Notes: generated by a model not told the origin, from the letters alone. A stretch of 64,000 nt of DNA from Bacteroidales bacterium (GCA_017633985.1 JAGBOF010000036.1:1-64000), one strand, 5' to 3'; shown: positions 8,242-16,545, counted from the first letter of the stretch. Numbers and translations: made by a program.

Positions 8242-9843
8242 ATGAAGATAAACATTTGTCAGTTAAATTATCTTACAAATAAGACAGAATGCAACAAAGA
8301 GGCAATAAAACAGATTTTGTTGCAAAACAGTGGCGACACATTAAATGTTTTCGGTGAAATGTCTTTATGCGGATATCCGCTTTACAATAAAAATCTTTAC
8401 AATAATATATATAAGCAAACATCTTCGGCTGGTGATGAACTTTGCAACACAGGCAAAAGTTTTATTATCGGAACCTGCGTCAAAAATGAAGACAACTATT
8501 ATAACGGTTTGGTGTTTGTAGACAAGGGGGAAGTAAAAGCACTTGCCACAAAGAGAAATTTAGGACGCTTTGATACAAATTATTCTTCGGGAAACGGAAT
8601 GGAAGTAATCAATTTCATGAATAAAAAAACAGCATTCGGATTCTATGAAGACATCTTTAATTTTTATCAGCGTAAAGTGTCGGTTGATTTGATTATTCTA
8701 TGCAGCAATTATCTGTTTGATAAAGATTACAACAACGATATAGAAAAAGAGCTTTCCGACTATGCAAAAAAACTTCATGCCGATATAATATATGTAAACC
8801 GAACTGGTGCAGAAGGTAATTTTGTGTTTCAAGGCGGCAGCTTTGTTATGAATAACAACGGAAAGGTAATAAAAAAATTCTCCGAATTTGCAGAACAGCA
8901 AGAAATTTTCAAAACAGAAACAGACAATACCTCAAATCCAATATCCAATATCCAATATCCAATATCCGACGTATCTTACGAAGAACGTATCTTCAATGCC
9001 TGCGTCACAGGAATCAGGGATTATTGGCGTAAAAGCGGAATAAAAAAAGCCGTTATAGGGCTTTCGGGCGGTATTGACTCTGCTTTGGTTGCTCCGCTTG
9101 CGGTTGCGGCATTGGGAAAGGAAAATGTCGTAGGTATCTTGATGCCGAGCGAATTTTCGTCTGCACACAGTGTAAACGATGCACGGCAAAGTGCGGATAA
9201 TTTGGGAATAAAACATTATACTGTACCTATCCAAGGAATTTTTACTGCATCCAAAGAAGCCTTACAAGAACTTTTATCAATACAAAAACAAGACACAACA
9301 GAAGAAAACCTGCAGGCACGGGCACGCTGTATGATTGTGATGGCTTTCGGCAACCGTTTGGGTGCGGCAATGCTCAACACATCCAACAAAAGTGAAAGCG
9401 CCGTAGGTTACGGTACCCTTTACGGAGACGACAGCGGTGCTTTGGGCCCTATAGGCGACCTTTACAAACAAGACGTATATGCATTGGCACGTTGGATTAA
9501 TAAAGCTACGGCGGAAGGCAAGCTAAAAGAATATTTCTCTTACGAGAAAGACTTCCTTATTCCGCAATCCTCGATAGAGAAAGCACCTTCGGCTGAATTG
9601 CACCCCGATCAAAAGGATTCCGATTCACTTCCTGAATATGACGTATTGGATAAAATTCTTAAGGACCATATAGAAAATTTGGCGGATGAGCAAGATCTTA
9701 TTGACAAATGCGGATATGATCCATCAACTGTACAAAAGGTTCTTCACCTTTATAATATTAATGAATGGAAACGCCGTCAGGAAGCACCGGCATTAAGGTT
9801 AAGCAAAACTTGTTTCGCAACGGATTTTAAAATAAATTATTAA
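8242..9843 (+). CDS. nadE: NAD+ synthase with apparently inactive glutaminase domain
   Basis: It makes NAD+ from nicotinate adenine dinucleotide and ATP. From the chosen start (533 residues) an N-terminal nitrilase-like domain (about 1-225) is followed by the synthetase domain with the PP-loop SGGIDS at 275-280. In the nitrilase domain Glu39 (FGEMSLCGYP) and Lys104 (ATKRNLG) are at the expected places. The catalytic Cys, normally in an ICEDIW-type motif, is replaced by Tyr135 (GFYEDIF). I infer that the enzyme cannot hydrolyse glutamine and uses free ammonia. A 7-bp tandem repeat (8938-8967) encodes the interdomain linker. The start at 8242 follows from the promoter position. purF begins 3 nt after the stop. 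Confidence 0.9.
   Translation: MKINICQLNYLTNKTECNKEAIKQILLQNSGDTLNVFGEMSLCGYPLYNKNLYNNIYKQTSSAGDELCNTGKSFIIGTCVKNEDNYYNGLVFVDKGEVKALATKRNLGRFDTNYSSGNGMEVINFMNKKTAFGFYEDIFNFYQRKVSVDLIILCSNYLFDKDYNNDIEKELSDYAKKLHADIIYVNRTGAEGNFVFQGGSFVMNNNGKVIKKFSEFAEQQEIFKTETDNTSNPISNIQYPISDVSYEERIFNACVTGIRDYWRKSGIKKAVIGLSGGIDSALVAPLAVAALGKENVVGILMPSEFSSAHSVNDARQSADNLGIKHYTVPIQGIFTASKEALQELLSIQKQDTTEENLQARARCMIVMAFGNRLGAAMLNTSNKSESAVGYGTLYGDDSGALGPIGDLYKQDVYALARWINKATAEGKLKEYFSYEKDFLIPQSSIEKAPSAELHPDQKDSDSLPEYDVLDKILKDHIENLADEQDLIDKCGYDPSTVQKVLHLYNINEWKRRQEAPALRLSKTCFATDFKINY
8938..8967 (+). repeat. CCAATAT x4 microsatellite in nadE
   Basis: Four perfect 7-bp units followed by CC, in the linker between the nitrilase-like and synthetase domains. 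Gain or loss of one or two units would shift the frame; three units would keep it. The same word occurs once more as AAATCCAATATCC near 51480-51495. Confidence 0.8.
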
Positions 9844-9846
9844 TAA

Positions 9847-11748
9847 ATGAGTGATTCTATAAAACACGAATGCGGTATTGCTCTTTTGAGACTGAAAAAG
9901 CCGCTTGAATATTATCAAAAGAAATACGGTAACACCTGGGCGCTTAACCGTATGTATCTTTTAATGGAAAAACAGCATAACCGCGGACAGGACGGAGCGG
10001 GATTTGCATCGGTGAAGTTTGACACCGCACCCGGCAAACCTTATGTGGATATTGCCAAAAGCAATGCACAGCAATCCATAGCCGAAATATTCAAAAACGT
10101 TTTCAATGACTACAAACAAATAATTAAAGAACAGCCCGAAAAAGCGGAAGACATACATTATTTAAAGGATAATGCAAGATTTTTCGGGGAACTGTTTATG
10201 GGTCATCTTCGCTACGGAACTTTCGGAAAGAACGAGATTGAAAACCTGCACCCTTTCCACAGAGAAAACAACTGGAAGACACGCGATTTGCTTGTTGCGG
10301 GCAATTTCAACCTCACTAACATAGACGAAATGCTGCAGAAGTTAATTTCTTTGGGTCAGCACCCTGTTAATGTCACCGATACGGCTATCGTGTTGGAGAA
10401 AATAGGTAAATTCCTTGACAGGGAGGTACAGGAACTTTTTGAAAAGCACAAACTGAATCAGGAATCCAATGTTCAGATTACCGAATCGGTAAGCAATGAG
10501 ATGGATTTGCAGAAAGTGTTGGCTAACTCGGTGAAACATTTTGACGGAGGATATGCTTTTTGCGGTATAACGGGTAACGGATGTGCTTTTGTGGTAAGGG
10601 ACGAAAGCGGAATAAGACCTGCGTTTTGGTATGAGAACGATGAGATAGTCGTTGCGGCAAGTGAACGCCCTGCTATTATGACTACTTTCGATGCGAAAGT
10701 GGAAGACGTCAAAGAATTGACACCTGGTTGTGCCTTAATAATAAAACGTGACGGCACGGCATCGGAACAAAGGGTTAAAGCGGAAAATAAACCTAACAAA
10801 AAGTGCAGTTTTGAACGTATTTACTTCTCCCGCGGAACGGATAAGGACATTTATGTGGAAAGAAAAGCATTAGGCGAAAAAATATTCCCGCAAATCCTGG
10901 ATGCAATAGATAAAGACGTGGCTAATACGGTGATTTCTTATATTCCGAACACGGCTTCGGTAGCTTTTCAGGGACTTGCCAAAGCTTTTAACACATATTT
11001 GGACAATCAACGTATAGAAAAAATTCTTGCAATCAAAGATAACATAACCGAAGACAAATTAAAAGAAATTTTTGCTACCACCGTACGCCGTGAATATATA
11101 GTTGTCAAAGACGTTAAGTTAAGAACATTCATCACGCAGGACAATGAGCGTGACGATATGGTTGCCCACGTCTATGACGTCACTTACGGACAAATCAAAG
11201 AGTACAAAGACAATCTTGTGGTGATTGATGACTCCATCGTAAGAGGCACGACGTTAAGGCAAAGCATTATTTCCATCTTGGATAAGTTAGGCCCGAAGAA
11301 AATAGTGGTTGCTTCGTCGGCTCCGCAAATACGTTATCCTGACTGCTACGGCATAGATATGTCACGTTTGGGTCAATTCGTGGCATTCAATGCTGCAATT
11401 GAGCTGTTGAAAGAACAAGGTATGCAATCGGTTATTGATAATGTTTACGCAGAATGCAAAAAACAGGAAACTCTGCCTAAAGAAATGGTGGTAAATTATG
11501 TAAAAGAAATTTACGCACCGTTTACTGACAAACAGATAAGCGAAAAAATTGCACAAATAATAACGCCTAAAAACTGCAATGCGGAGATTCGGGTCGTTTA
11601 CAACACCGTTGAAGATTTGCATGCGGCATGTCCTGACCATACGGGTGACTGGTATTTTACGGGAAACTACCCTACCGCAGGCGGCAACAAAGTCGTAAAC
11701 ACGGCATTTATCAATTGGTATGAAGGAAACAACAAAAGGGCATACTAA
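9847..11748 (+). CDS. purF: amidophosphoribosyltransferase, long form
   Basis: First step of purine synthesis: PRPP plus glutamine gives phosphoribosylamine. The N-terminal Ntn-hydrolase domain has its Cys nucleophile at residue 9 (HECGIALL), so eight residues must be removed to expose it. HNRGQDGAG and GHLRYGT are family motifs. The PRPP loop LVVIDDSIVRGTTLRQ lies near residue 460. At 633 residues it is longer than classical PurF (about 470-510), mainly from insertions in the glutaminase half and an extended C-terminus. It is a divergent paralogue, so a classical purF could exist elsewhere. It follows nadE by 3 nt and ends at a strong hairpin. Confidence 0.85.
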   Translation: MSDSIKHECGIALLRLKKPLEYYQKKYGNTWALNRMYLLMEKQHNRGQDGAGFASVKFDTAPGKPYVDIAKSNAQQSIAEIFKNVFNDYKQIIKEQPEKAEDIHYLKDNARFFGELFMGHLRYGTFGKNEIENLHPFHRENNWKTRDLLVAGNFNLTNIDEMLQKLISLGQHPVNVTDTAIVLEKIGKFLDREVQELFEKHKLNQESNVQITESVSNEMDLQKVLANSVKHFDGGYAFCGITGNGCAFVVRDESGIRPAFWYENDEIVVAASERPAIMTTFDAKVEDVKELTPGCALIIKRDGTASEQRVKAENKPNKKCSFERIYFSRGTDKDIYVERKALGEKIFPQILDAIDKDVANTVISYIPNTASVAFQGLAKAFNTYLDNQRIEKILAIKDNITEDKLKEIFATTVRREYIVVKDVKLRTFITQDNERDDMVAHVYDVTYGQIKEYKDNLVVIDDSIVRGTTLRQSIISILDKLGPKKIVVASSAPQIRYPDCYGIDMSRLGQFVAFNAAIELLKEQGMQSVIDNVYAECKKQETLPKEMVVNYVKEIYAPFTDKQISEKIAQIITPKNCNAEIRVVYNTVEDLHAACPDHTGDWYFTGNYPTAGGNKVVNTAFINWYEGNNKRAY

Positions 11749-11787
11749 AAACACATCTTATTTTAAAATATTACAAGTCCTAATAAC

Positions 11788-11821
11788 AAAACGCCGTATT
11801 AGTAAATTAATACGGCGTTTT
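11788..11821 (+). terminator. intrinsic terminator of nadE-purF
   Basis: Perfect 14-bp stem (AAAACGCCGTATTA and its complement) with a 6-nt loop, GTAAAT, 40 bp after the purF stop and followed by T-rich sequence. Its two arms are the first two units of lattice array B. Confidence 0.85.
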
Positions 11822-11935
11822 GTTTTATTAATCACGCAGATTAATTTTTTCTTATCGCTGATTAATTTATTAATCACGCAGAATAATTTTTTCTTATCGC
11901 TGATTATTTTTTTCTTATCGCAGATTAATTTAATG

Positions 11936-11967
11936 AAACGGCGTCTTACAAAATTAAGACGCCGTTT
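11936..11967 (-). terminator. intrinsic terminator of the porin-like pseudogene
   Basis: Perfect 13-bp stem (AAACGGCGTCTTA and its complement), 6-nt loop CAAAAT, about 50 bp beyond the stop codon at 12019. It is built from the last two units of array B. Confidence 0.8.
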
Positions 11968-12018
11968 CTGTTTTTTGCTGTGCAAAAACGCTATTTTGAG
12001 GATGCTTTTCTTTGGAAT

Positions 12019-12735
12019 TTAAAACTTATATGCAAGTCTTATTCCTATATTGCGGCAATAAACATCATCACCGAACAGAGATTGATAAGTGAAATCTGCA
12101 CCGAATTGTTTATACCATACCGTAAATCCTAAATTTATACCCGCAGTTACTGTATTGTAATTATCAAAATAATCATGACTAACATTACCACTATACCAAT
12201 ATTCCACTATTTTACCATTATATGTATGAGAAATATCATATGATAAAACAAATCCTGCGTGAATATCCAGTATCACGTCTGAATCATTTATTTTTATATT
12301 AGCACCTAACAGCGGATTGAATATAAGCGAATGTGCATACAGTTCTTCCTCTTCTATGTAGTAGCCCGAACCCCAGCCATCGCTATCTAAATAGTATCCG
12401 CCGCGTGTAGCAAAACCTGCTTCTGCACCCCAATACGGCTGAAATTACTTGTTATTAAAAGGTTTTAGGAATCCTATTTTCAGATCATAGCCAATTTTGG
12501 TTTCATTTGTTGGTACCACTTTATCACTAGCCTCACCTACTCCATGTTCAATATGCATTATTGCAATACCTCCTTTTGCGTACCAAGTGAAAGCGGTAGG
12601 CTCTTTCTTTTTTTTCTCTTTTTTAGGTTTTTCTTTCACTGTCACTATAATTTGCTCGCTGTCCGATTGAATGATTTGGGCATTTAATCCCGCGGCAACG
12701 CATAATGCCAGCGTCAATACTAATATTCTTTTCAT
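12019..12735 (-). pseudogene. outer-membrane beta-barrel protein interrupted by an in-frame stop
   Basis: The reading frame from 12735 encodes a signal peptide (MKRILVLTLALCVAAGLNAQ), a Lys-rich stretch (KEKPKKEKKKKE) and barrel-like strands, but stops at a TAA at codon 97 (12445-12447). The same frame then continues open to 12019 with FQPYWGAEAGFAT and aromatic alternating strands ending IRLAYKF, the usual end of a small outer-membrane barrel. One base change would restore about 237 residues. It is either a young pseudogene or a sequencing error. The next gene upstream, at 12752, reads in the same direction 16 nt away. Confidence 0.75.
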
Positions 12736-12751
12736 TTGTAGGCTTTTTGAG

Positions 12752-13234
12752 TTATTGTTTTATTACAGGGGCGATTTTTTCACGCTCGGAAGTTTTGTAA
12801 ATCTTCTTGATGTTCAACCATTCTGCGTCTTTGGCTTCAATTGTCTTGAAATTGACGAAATTTGCAGGATAACCAACCACCGTAAGCTCGAATTTGTTGC
12901 CGCTTACAGACTGAAAATTAAACAAAGGTGCGAAAATCAAATCGGCATCATGCTTTACAGAAGAAAGATATGCGCCCCTTGCGCGGATATTTGATATATC
13001 CGATCCCATTGCCTTGACTTCGTCGGCCGTAAAAGTCCAAACATCTTTGATTCTTCCCGCCGCTTCGTTTACTTTTATCTCCGCAGTAACAGGTTTGATG
13101 AAAGCTTCGGCTTCCATATCCGCAATTCTTGCCTGCGCATTCTGAACCACTACTTCAACATTCGCATTCTTTTGTGCCGCAGCACCGAAATGCAACATAA
13201 AAACAGTTGCTACAACTAAAATTACTCTTTTCAT
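12752..13234 (-). CDS. small secreted protein of unknown function
   Basis: The 160-residue product has a clear signal peptide (MKRVILVVATVFMLHFGAAAQ) and a soluble remainder without Cys or membrane helices. I do not recognise a named domain, though the sequence is well formed and codon use matches its neighbours. A TAATTTTG box lies about 35 bp upstream. It is followed 16 nt later by the broken porin-like gene and probably shares its transcript. Likely location is the periplasm or outer surface. Confidence 0.7.
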   Translation of the reverse strand: MKRVILVVATVFMLHFGAAAQKNANVEVVVQNAQARIADMEAEAFIKPVTAEIKVNEAAGRIKDVWTFTADEVKAMGSDISNIRARGAYLSSVKHDADLIFAPLFNFQSVSGNKFELTVVGYPANFVNFKTIEAKDAEWLNIKKIYKTSEREKIAPVIKQ

Positions 13235-13268
13235 CGCTGTGTATTTTGTTATTAATTTTTCCGTTTTG

Positions 13269-13276
13269 CAAAATTA
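13269..13276 (-). promoter_or_regulatory. -7 box for the small secreted protein
   Basis: TAATTTTG on the minus strand, 35 bp before the start at 13234. Confidence 0.6.
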
Positions 13277-13362
13277 ATTACATAATCAAAAGAAAAATTA
13301 AAATACCTGTCGTGGAAAAATCTACAATCTGTCGAGAATTCCACGACAAACAGCCGCATTAA

Positions 13363-13575
13363 TCAATCATCCTGCAAAAAAGTCTCGTCGGAATAGTCTT
13401 TGAAAAAATCATAATCCAGAATCTTGGAAATCTTCTGCAATAACTCGGTATCTATCGTGGATTTTTTGTAAATAAGGTATATGTTTGTACGGTCGCATAG
13501 GATTTGTGAAGCGAGCCACCGCGATGTGATGCCTCTCTTTTCCACTATTTCTTTTATTTTATTGCCGATATGCAT
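13363..13575 (-). CDS. small Xre-type HTH protein
   Basis: The 70-residue product reads as one helix-turn-helix domain: IGNKIKEIVEKRGITSRWLA, then the recognition-helix region CDRTNIYLIYKKS and ELLQKISKILDYDFF. This is the Cro/C1 pattern of DNA-binding proteins shortened to the domain alone, a common type in Bacteroidota. Targets are unknown. A TACTTTTG box lies at 13861-13868, which would leave a leader of roughly 280 nt. Confidence 0.65.
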   Translation of the reverse strand: MHIGNKIKEIVEKRGITSRWLASQILCDRTNIYLIYKKSTIDTELLQKISKILDYDFFKDYSDETFLQDD

Positions 13576-13940
13576 AGTTTTCCTACCTCTTTGTACCGTC
13601 GGTTCCGCAAGGTACGCCGTACATAAATCAGAAACGTGGAACCGAATCTTATATATCTCACATGGAGGTCCTGGAAATTACCTATAAATATTTGATACAT
13701 AACACAAGTGCCCACGCCAACGCCAAAGGACTTCATATTCCAATATTTATAGTGCAACAGAAATTTTTCAGGTTTCCATGTGCAAAATTCATAAGCATTA
13801 CGCTTCTTATTCACCAAACATAAAACAGCCTATACTCGTCTTATGTTTGATAATTGATTGCAAAAGTACAAAATTTTTCTCAATAACAGTAATCTTTAAG
13901 GCTTTTGTAAACAAATTTCACTGCCGCTGATGATTTGCTT
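13576..13940. other. gene-poor stretch with one promoter-like box
   Basis: No convincing gene. The only long frame (13554-13817, minus) needs a TTG start and overlaps the HTH gene. A TACTTTTG -7 box on the minus strand at 13861-13868 points towards the HTH gene, so this may be its long untranslated leader. Confidence 0.4.
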
Positions 13941-13954
13941 ACAACTCACCGCAA

Positions 13955-14053
13955 AATTAATCACGCAGATTATTTTACTAATCACGCAGAATAATTTTTT
14001 CTTATCGCTGATTAATTTAATGAAACGGCGCTTTAGTTTTGTAAAGCGCCGTT
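13955..14053. repeat. 21-bp lattice array C
   Basis: Cores CGC, CGC, CGC, GGC and GCC begin at 13964, 13985, 14006, 14027 and 14048, exactly 21 bp apart. The first three share the words of array B (CACGCAGA, ATCGCTGA, linker TTTTTTCTTAT). The last two form the lpxH terminator and lie partly in its coding sequence. Confidence 0.85.
14024..14053 (-). terminator. lpxH: lpxH terminator overlapping its stop codon
   Basis: Perfect 12-bp stem AACGGCGCTTTA and its complement with a 6-nt loop. The lpxH stop codon (14033-14035) lies inside the hairpin, so the last residues NGALQN are encoded by the upstream arm and loop. Confidence 0.75.
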
Positions 14054-14800
14054 ATCTTCAAATTTCATCAATTTTAAATCCTGCATATCGAAGACTGCGT
14101 ACGGGCTGTCGTCAATCCATGAACCCGTATTGATGTATTTTGCCCCTGAAGACAGGACAAATTCGTTTTTTATATGACGGTGTCCGAATACGAAATAGTC
14201 TGCATGCGATTTTGTCAGATATTGTTCGCAGAATCTGTACATCGGCTCGTCTGTTTTCTTGTCCTGCATGTCGTATTTGCGGTGTCGGTCACGGTTTTTG
14301 CGGCTCCAAAGACGTGCAAAACCTATTGCAAAGGATGTCGGCAATGAAGTGAATATCCACCATAGGTATCTGCAGGAAAAAACGGCATCCATAATCTTGT
14401 AACCGTAGTCTTTGCTGTCCAAACCATCCCCATGTCCGAGAACAAATGTCTTACCGCCCAGTTCAAATGCCTGATGCTTTCTGCGGTATATATTAACGCC
14501 CAGTTCCGTAGCGAAATAATCCTTTTGCCACAAATCATGGTTGCCCGCAAAATAGTCAACAATAATTCCTTTGGAGGTAAGGTCCGCCAATTTAGCCTGA
14601 AAACGTACGAATCCTTTAGGTACGACCTGCTTATATTCCCACCAAAAATCAAATATATCGCCTAACAACACCAGACGGCAGGCATCTTTTTCAATAAAAT
14701 CCAGAAACCGCAACGCCTTATCTTCTTTCTCCCTTTCCTGACGGGCATCCCCCAATCCGAAATGGAAATCCGAAACGAAATATATCTTGTTTTTCTCCAT
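14033..14800 (-). CDS. lpxH: UDP-2,3-diacylglucosamine diphosphatase
   Basis: Cytoplasmic, membrane-associated metallophosphoesterase of lipid A synthesis that cleaves UDP-2,3-diacylglucosamine to lipid X and UMP. Metal-ligand motifs occur in order: SDFH (Asp11, His13), LGDIFDFW, GNHD, GHGD and GHRH. The 255-residue length is normal for Bacteroidota LpxH-like proteins. The start codon overlaps the stop of the DUF4369 lipoprotein by 1 nt (TAATG), so translation is probably coupled. The 3' end is built into a lattice hairpin. Confidence 0.88.
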   Translation of the reverse strand: MEKNKIYFVSDFHFGLGDARQEREKEDKALRFLDFIEKDACRLVLLGDIFDFWWEYKQVVPKGFVRFQAKLADLTSKGIIVDYFAGNHDLWQKDYFATELGVNIYRRKHQAFELGGKTFVLGHGDGLDSKDYGYKIMDAVFSCRYLWWIFTSLPTSFAIGFARLWSRKNRDRHRKYDMQDKKTDEPMYRFCEQYLTKSHADYFVFGHRHIKNEFVLSSGAKYINTGSWIDDSPYAVFDMQDLKLMKFEDNGALQN

Positions 14801-15531
14801 TAGTTTGCGGGATTGTTTTGTTTGGCAGACTGAATATCGGCTACAAGCCGCTTAAGATTTTCGGTATTCTTATTATCAGGGTATTTCTTCTCCAGTCCTT
14901 TAAGAACTTTTACATAAATATCGAAATCTTTTATAGGATCAATCAGCGGAGAATTCTCCATATTGCGGTAAAGTGCCACAAGCGTGGTCAAACTGCCTTC
15001 ATTGGTGTTTATATAATTGATAAGAAACTCTCGTTGCGTTTGACGCAGAAGTTTATACTTCTCTGCAATACTTTTTCTTATTTGCGGACCGTCGTCAATA
15101 TTCATCATAGCCAATTGTTCACTCATATTTTTCAAAGCAACACGCGTCATAATCTGTTTATCATTCAAAAGCTTTAATTTACTGCTCTCATCGCTGCCCT
15201 GTACAGAGTAAGTGGATGCCAAATCAGTGTAATTACCGTTTATTTTTATCTTTTCCTTGGCTTTAGGACACAACATAATGTAATCATTCTTTGCCTGAAG
15301 AATAAATATGGATTCTTCGTTTAAAACTTCCTTCGCCTTAAAATTACCTTTCTTATCCGCAACAACAGTATCCAATGCCTTAACCCCCGCATCCTGCATT
15401 TCCATAAGATATACGGTACATTCATTGCAATTTTCCAACTTACCGCTTAACTGATATGTGTGTGTATTATCCGAACATGCGGAAACAATACATAAAACTG
15501 CGGCTATAATCCAAAAATTTGTCTTTTTCAT
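14800..15531 (-). CDS. lipoprotein with DUF4369-like domain
   Basis: The chosen start at 15531 gives 243 residues beginning MKKTNFWIIAAVLCIVSACS, a signal peptide with a lipobox ending at Cys. The upstream in-frame extension lies inside aroC and lacks a signal. The mature part (YQLSGKLENCNECTVYLME... through about residue 130) resembles the N-terminal DUF4369 domain usually fused to a thioredoxin-like domain, but no CxxC thioredoxin module follows; the rest looks helical. The start overlaps the aroC stop (ATGA) and the stop overlaps the lpxH start. Role unknown; probably membrane-anchored in the periplasm. Confidence 0.75.
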   Translation of the reverse strand: MKKTNFWIIAAVLCIVSACSDNTHTYQLSGKLENCNECTVYLMEMQDAGVKALDTVVADKKGNFKAKEVLNEESIFILQAKNDYIMLCPKAKEKIKINGNYTDLASTYSVQGSDESSKLKLLNDKQIMTRVALKNMSEQLAMMNIDDGPQIRKSIAEKYKLLRQTQREFLINYINTNEGSLTTLVALYRNMENSPLIDPIKDFDIYVKVLKGLEKKYPDNKNTENLKRLVADIQSAKQNNPAN

Positions 15532-16505
15532 AATATATAATCCGTTATTGTCAAAGCGGCAACACTTTCCACGATTACGGGAGTGCGCAATACGGCACAA
15601 ATATCATGTCTGCCGCCTATTTTTCTTGTTATAAGTTCTCCGTTTTTACCTATCAACGTCATTTCCCGCCCCAATGTATGCACGGGATGGAATCCCGCAT
15701 AAAAAACTACGGGCATACCGCTGCTGATTCCTGCATTTATTCCTCCGCTGTGATTGGTCTTTGTGCTGAAATCACCGTTCCAATTATCGATATCTTCACT
15801 GCCTTTTATCTTGTGACGGTCTTGTATATCCCCTAGCGAAAAACTTACCGCCGAAGGGATATTCATCACGGTCTTTGCGAGATTTGACTGCAGTTTATCA
15901 AATACCGGATTGCCTATTCCTGCTTTCAATCCGTTTATTGTGCATTTGACTGCTCCGCCGACAGTATCACCTGTGTTTAAAACGTCATTTAAAAGTTTTT
16001 CAGCCTTATCTCTGTTATTTATAAAGTCTATTCCGCCTATTTCGGTAACTTCTGCATTGACCGAAATGCCTTTTTGTTTTAAAAACATCTTACAAAAACT
16101 GCCTGCTATAACAACGGGCAAAAACATTCTTGCCGATGCGGCGTCTTTATACCGCAAGCTGTCTTCACCGTATTTGATATAATAAGGATAATCTGCATGG
16201 GAAGGACGGAAATATCCCGCAAAATTTTCATAATCCTTAACCTTAACGTCGGTATTCTTCACCTTAAAGACAATATCAGCCCCGTCGGTAATACCGTCAG
16301 CGATACCGCTTAAAAACTCAGGCTCATCATCTTCTTTTCTCGGTGTTCCGAAGATTTGCGGCTTACGTCTTTGCAAATCATCTGCTATTAGGTTAAAATC
16401 AACTGCTATGTCCGCGGGAAAATTCTTCAATATACCACCCACAAAATCCCCGTGGGAAGATCCCGTAAGCGTAAGAATGATATTATTTCCCGTTGTCATT
16501 GTCAT
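15528..16505 (-). CDS. aroC: chorismate synthase, short divergent form
   Basis: Last step of the shikimate pathway: 5-enolpyruvylshikimate-3-phosphate to chorismate, needing reduced FMN. Family signatures are recognisable but altered: SSHG near residue 18 (usually ESHG), RPSHADYPYYIKYG, ASARM in place of ASARET, and GRHDICAVLR in place of GRHDPCVVPR. At 325 residues it is about 35 shorter than E. coli AroC. The key His of SSHG and the second His in RPSHAD remain, so activity is plausible. It heads an overlapping aroC-DUF4369-lpxH operon. Confidence 0.85.
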   Translation of the reverse strand: MTMTTGNNIILTLTGSSHGDFVGGILKNFPADIAVDFNLIADDLQRRKPQIFGTPRKEDDEPEFLSGIADGITDGADIVFKVKNTDVKVKDYENFAGYFRPSHADYPYYIKYGEDSLRYKDAASARMFLPVVIAGSFCKMFLKQKGISVNAEVTEIGGIDFINNRDKAEKLLNDVLNTGDTVGGAVKCTINGLKAGIGNPVFDKLQSNLAKTVMNIPSAVSFSLGDIQDRHKIKGSEDIDNWNGDFSTKTNHSGGINAGISSGMPVVFYAGFHPVHTLGREMTLIGKNGELITRKIGGRHDICAVLRTPVIVESVAALTITDYIL

Positions 16506-16545
16506 AAATATGCAATTGTATTGTATAAAATAATTGTCCGCTGGT

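Larger units (their letters stand above)
11788..11967. repeat. 21-bp lattice array B, nine units
   Basis: Trinucleotide G/C cores begin at 11793, 11814, 11835, 11856, 11877, 11898, 11919, 11940 and 11961: nine in a row at exactly 21 bp. The core words are CGCCG, CGGCG, CACGCAGA (twice), ATCGCTGA (twice), ATCGCAGA, CGGCG and CGCCG, joined by A/T linkers such as TTAATTTTTTCTTA. The outer pairs form terminators for the converging purF and porin-like genes. The open frames here encode a 7-residue periodic peptide and are artefacts of the period. Confidence 0.9.

Noticed and set aside
11788-11967. CRISPR array
   Set aside because: Units of 21 bp have variable cores and no repeat/spacer division, and no cas genes are present in the window.
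11720-12022. Open frames on both strands with repeated LITQNNFFLSLIN-like peptide
   Set aside because: The lattice period of 21 bp equals seven codons, so any frame through the array gives a 7-residue repeat; no start signal or conserved product.
13554-13817. 87-codon frame upstream of the small HTH gene
   Set aside because: Needs a TTG start, overlaps the HTH start, and the product has no domain-like pattern; more likely a leader region.
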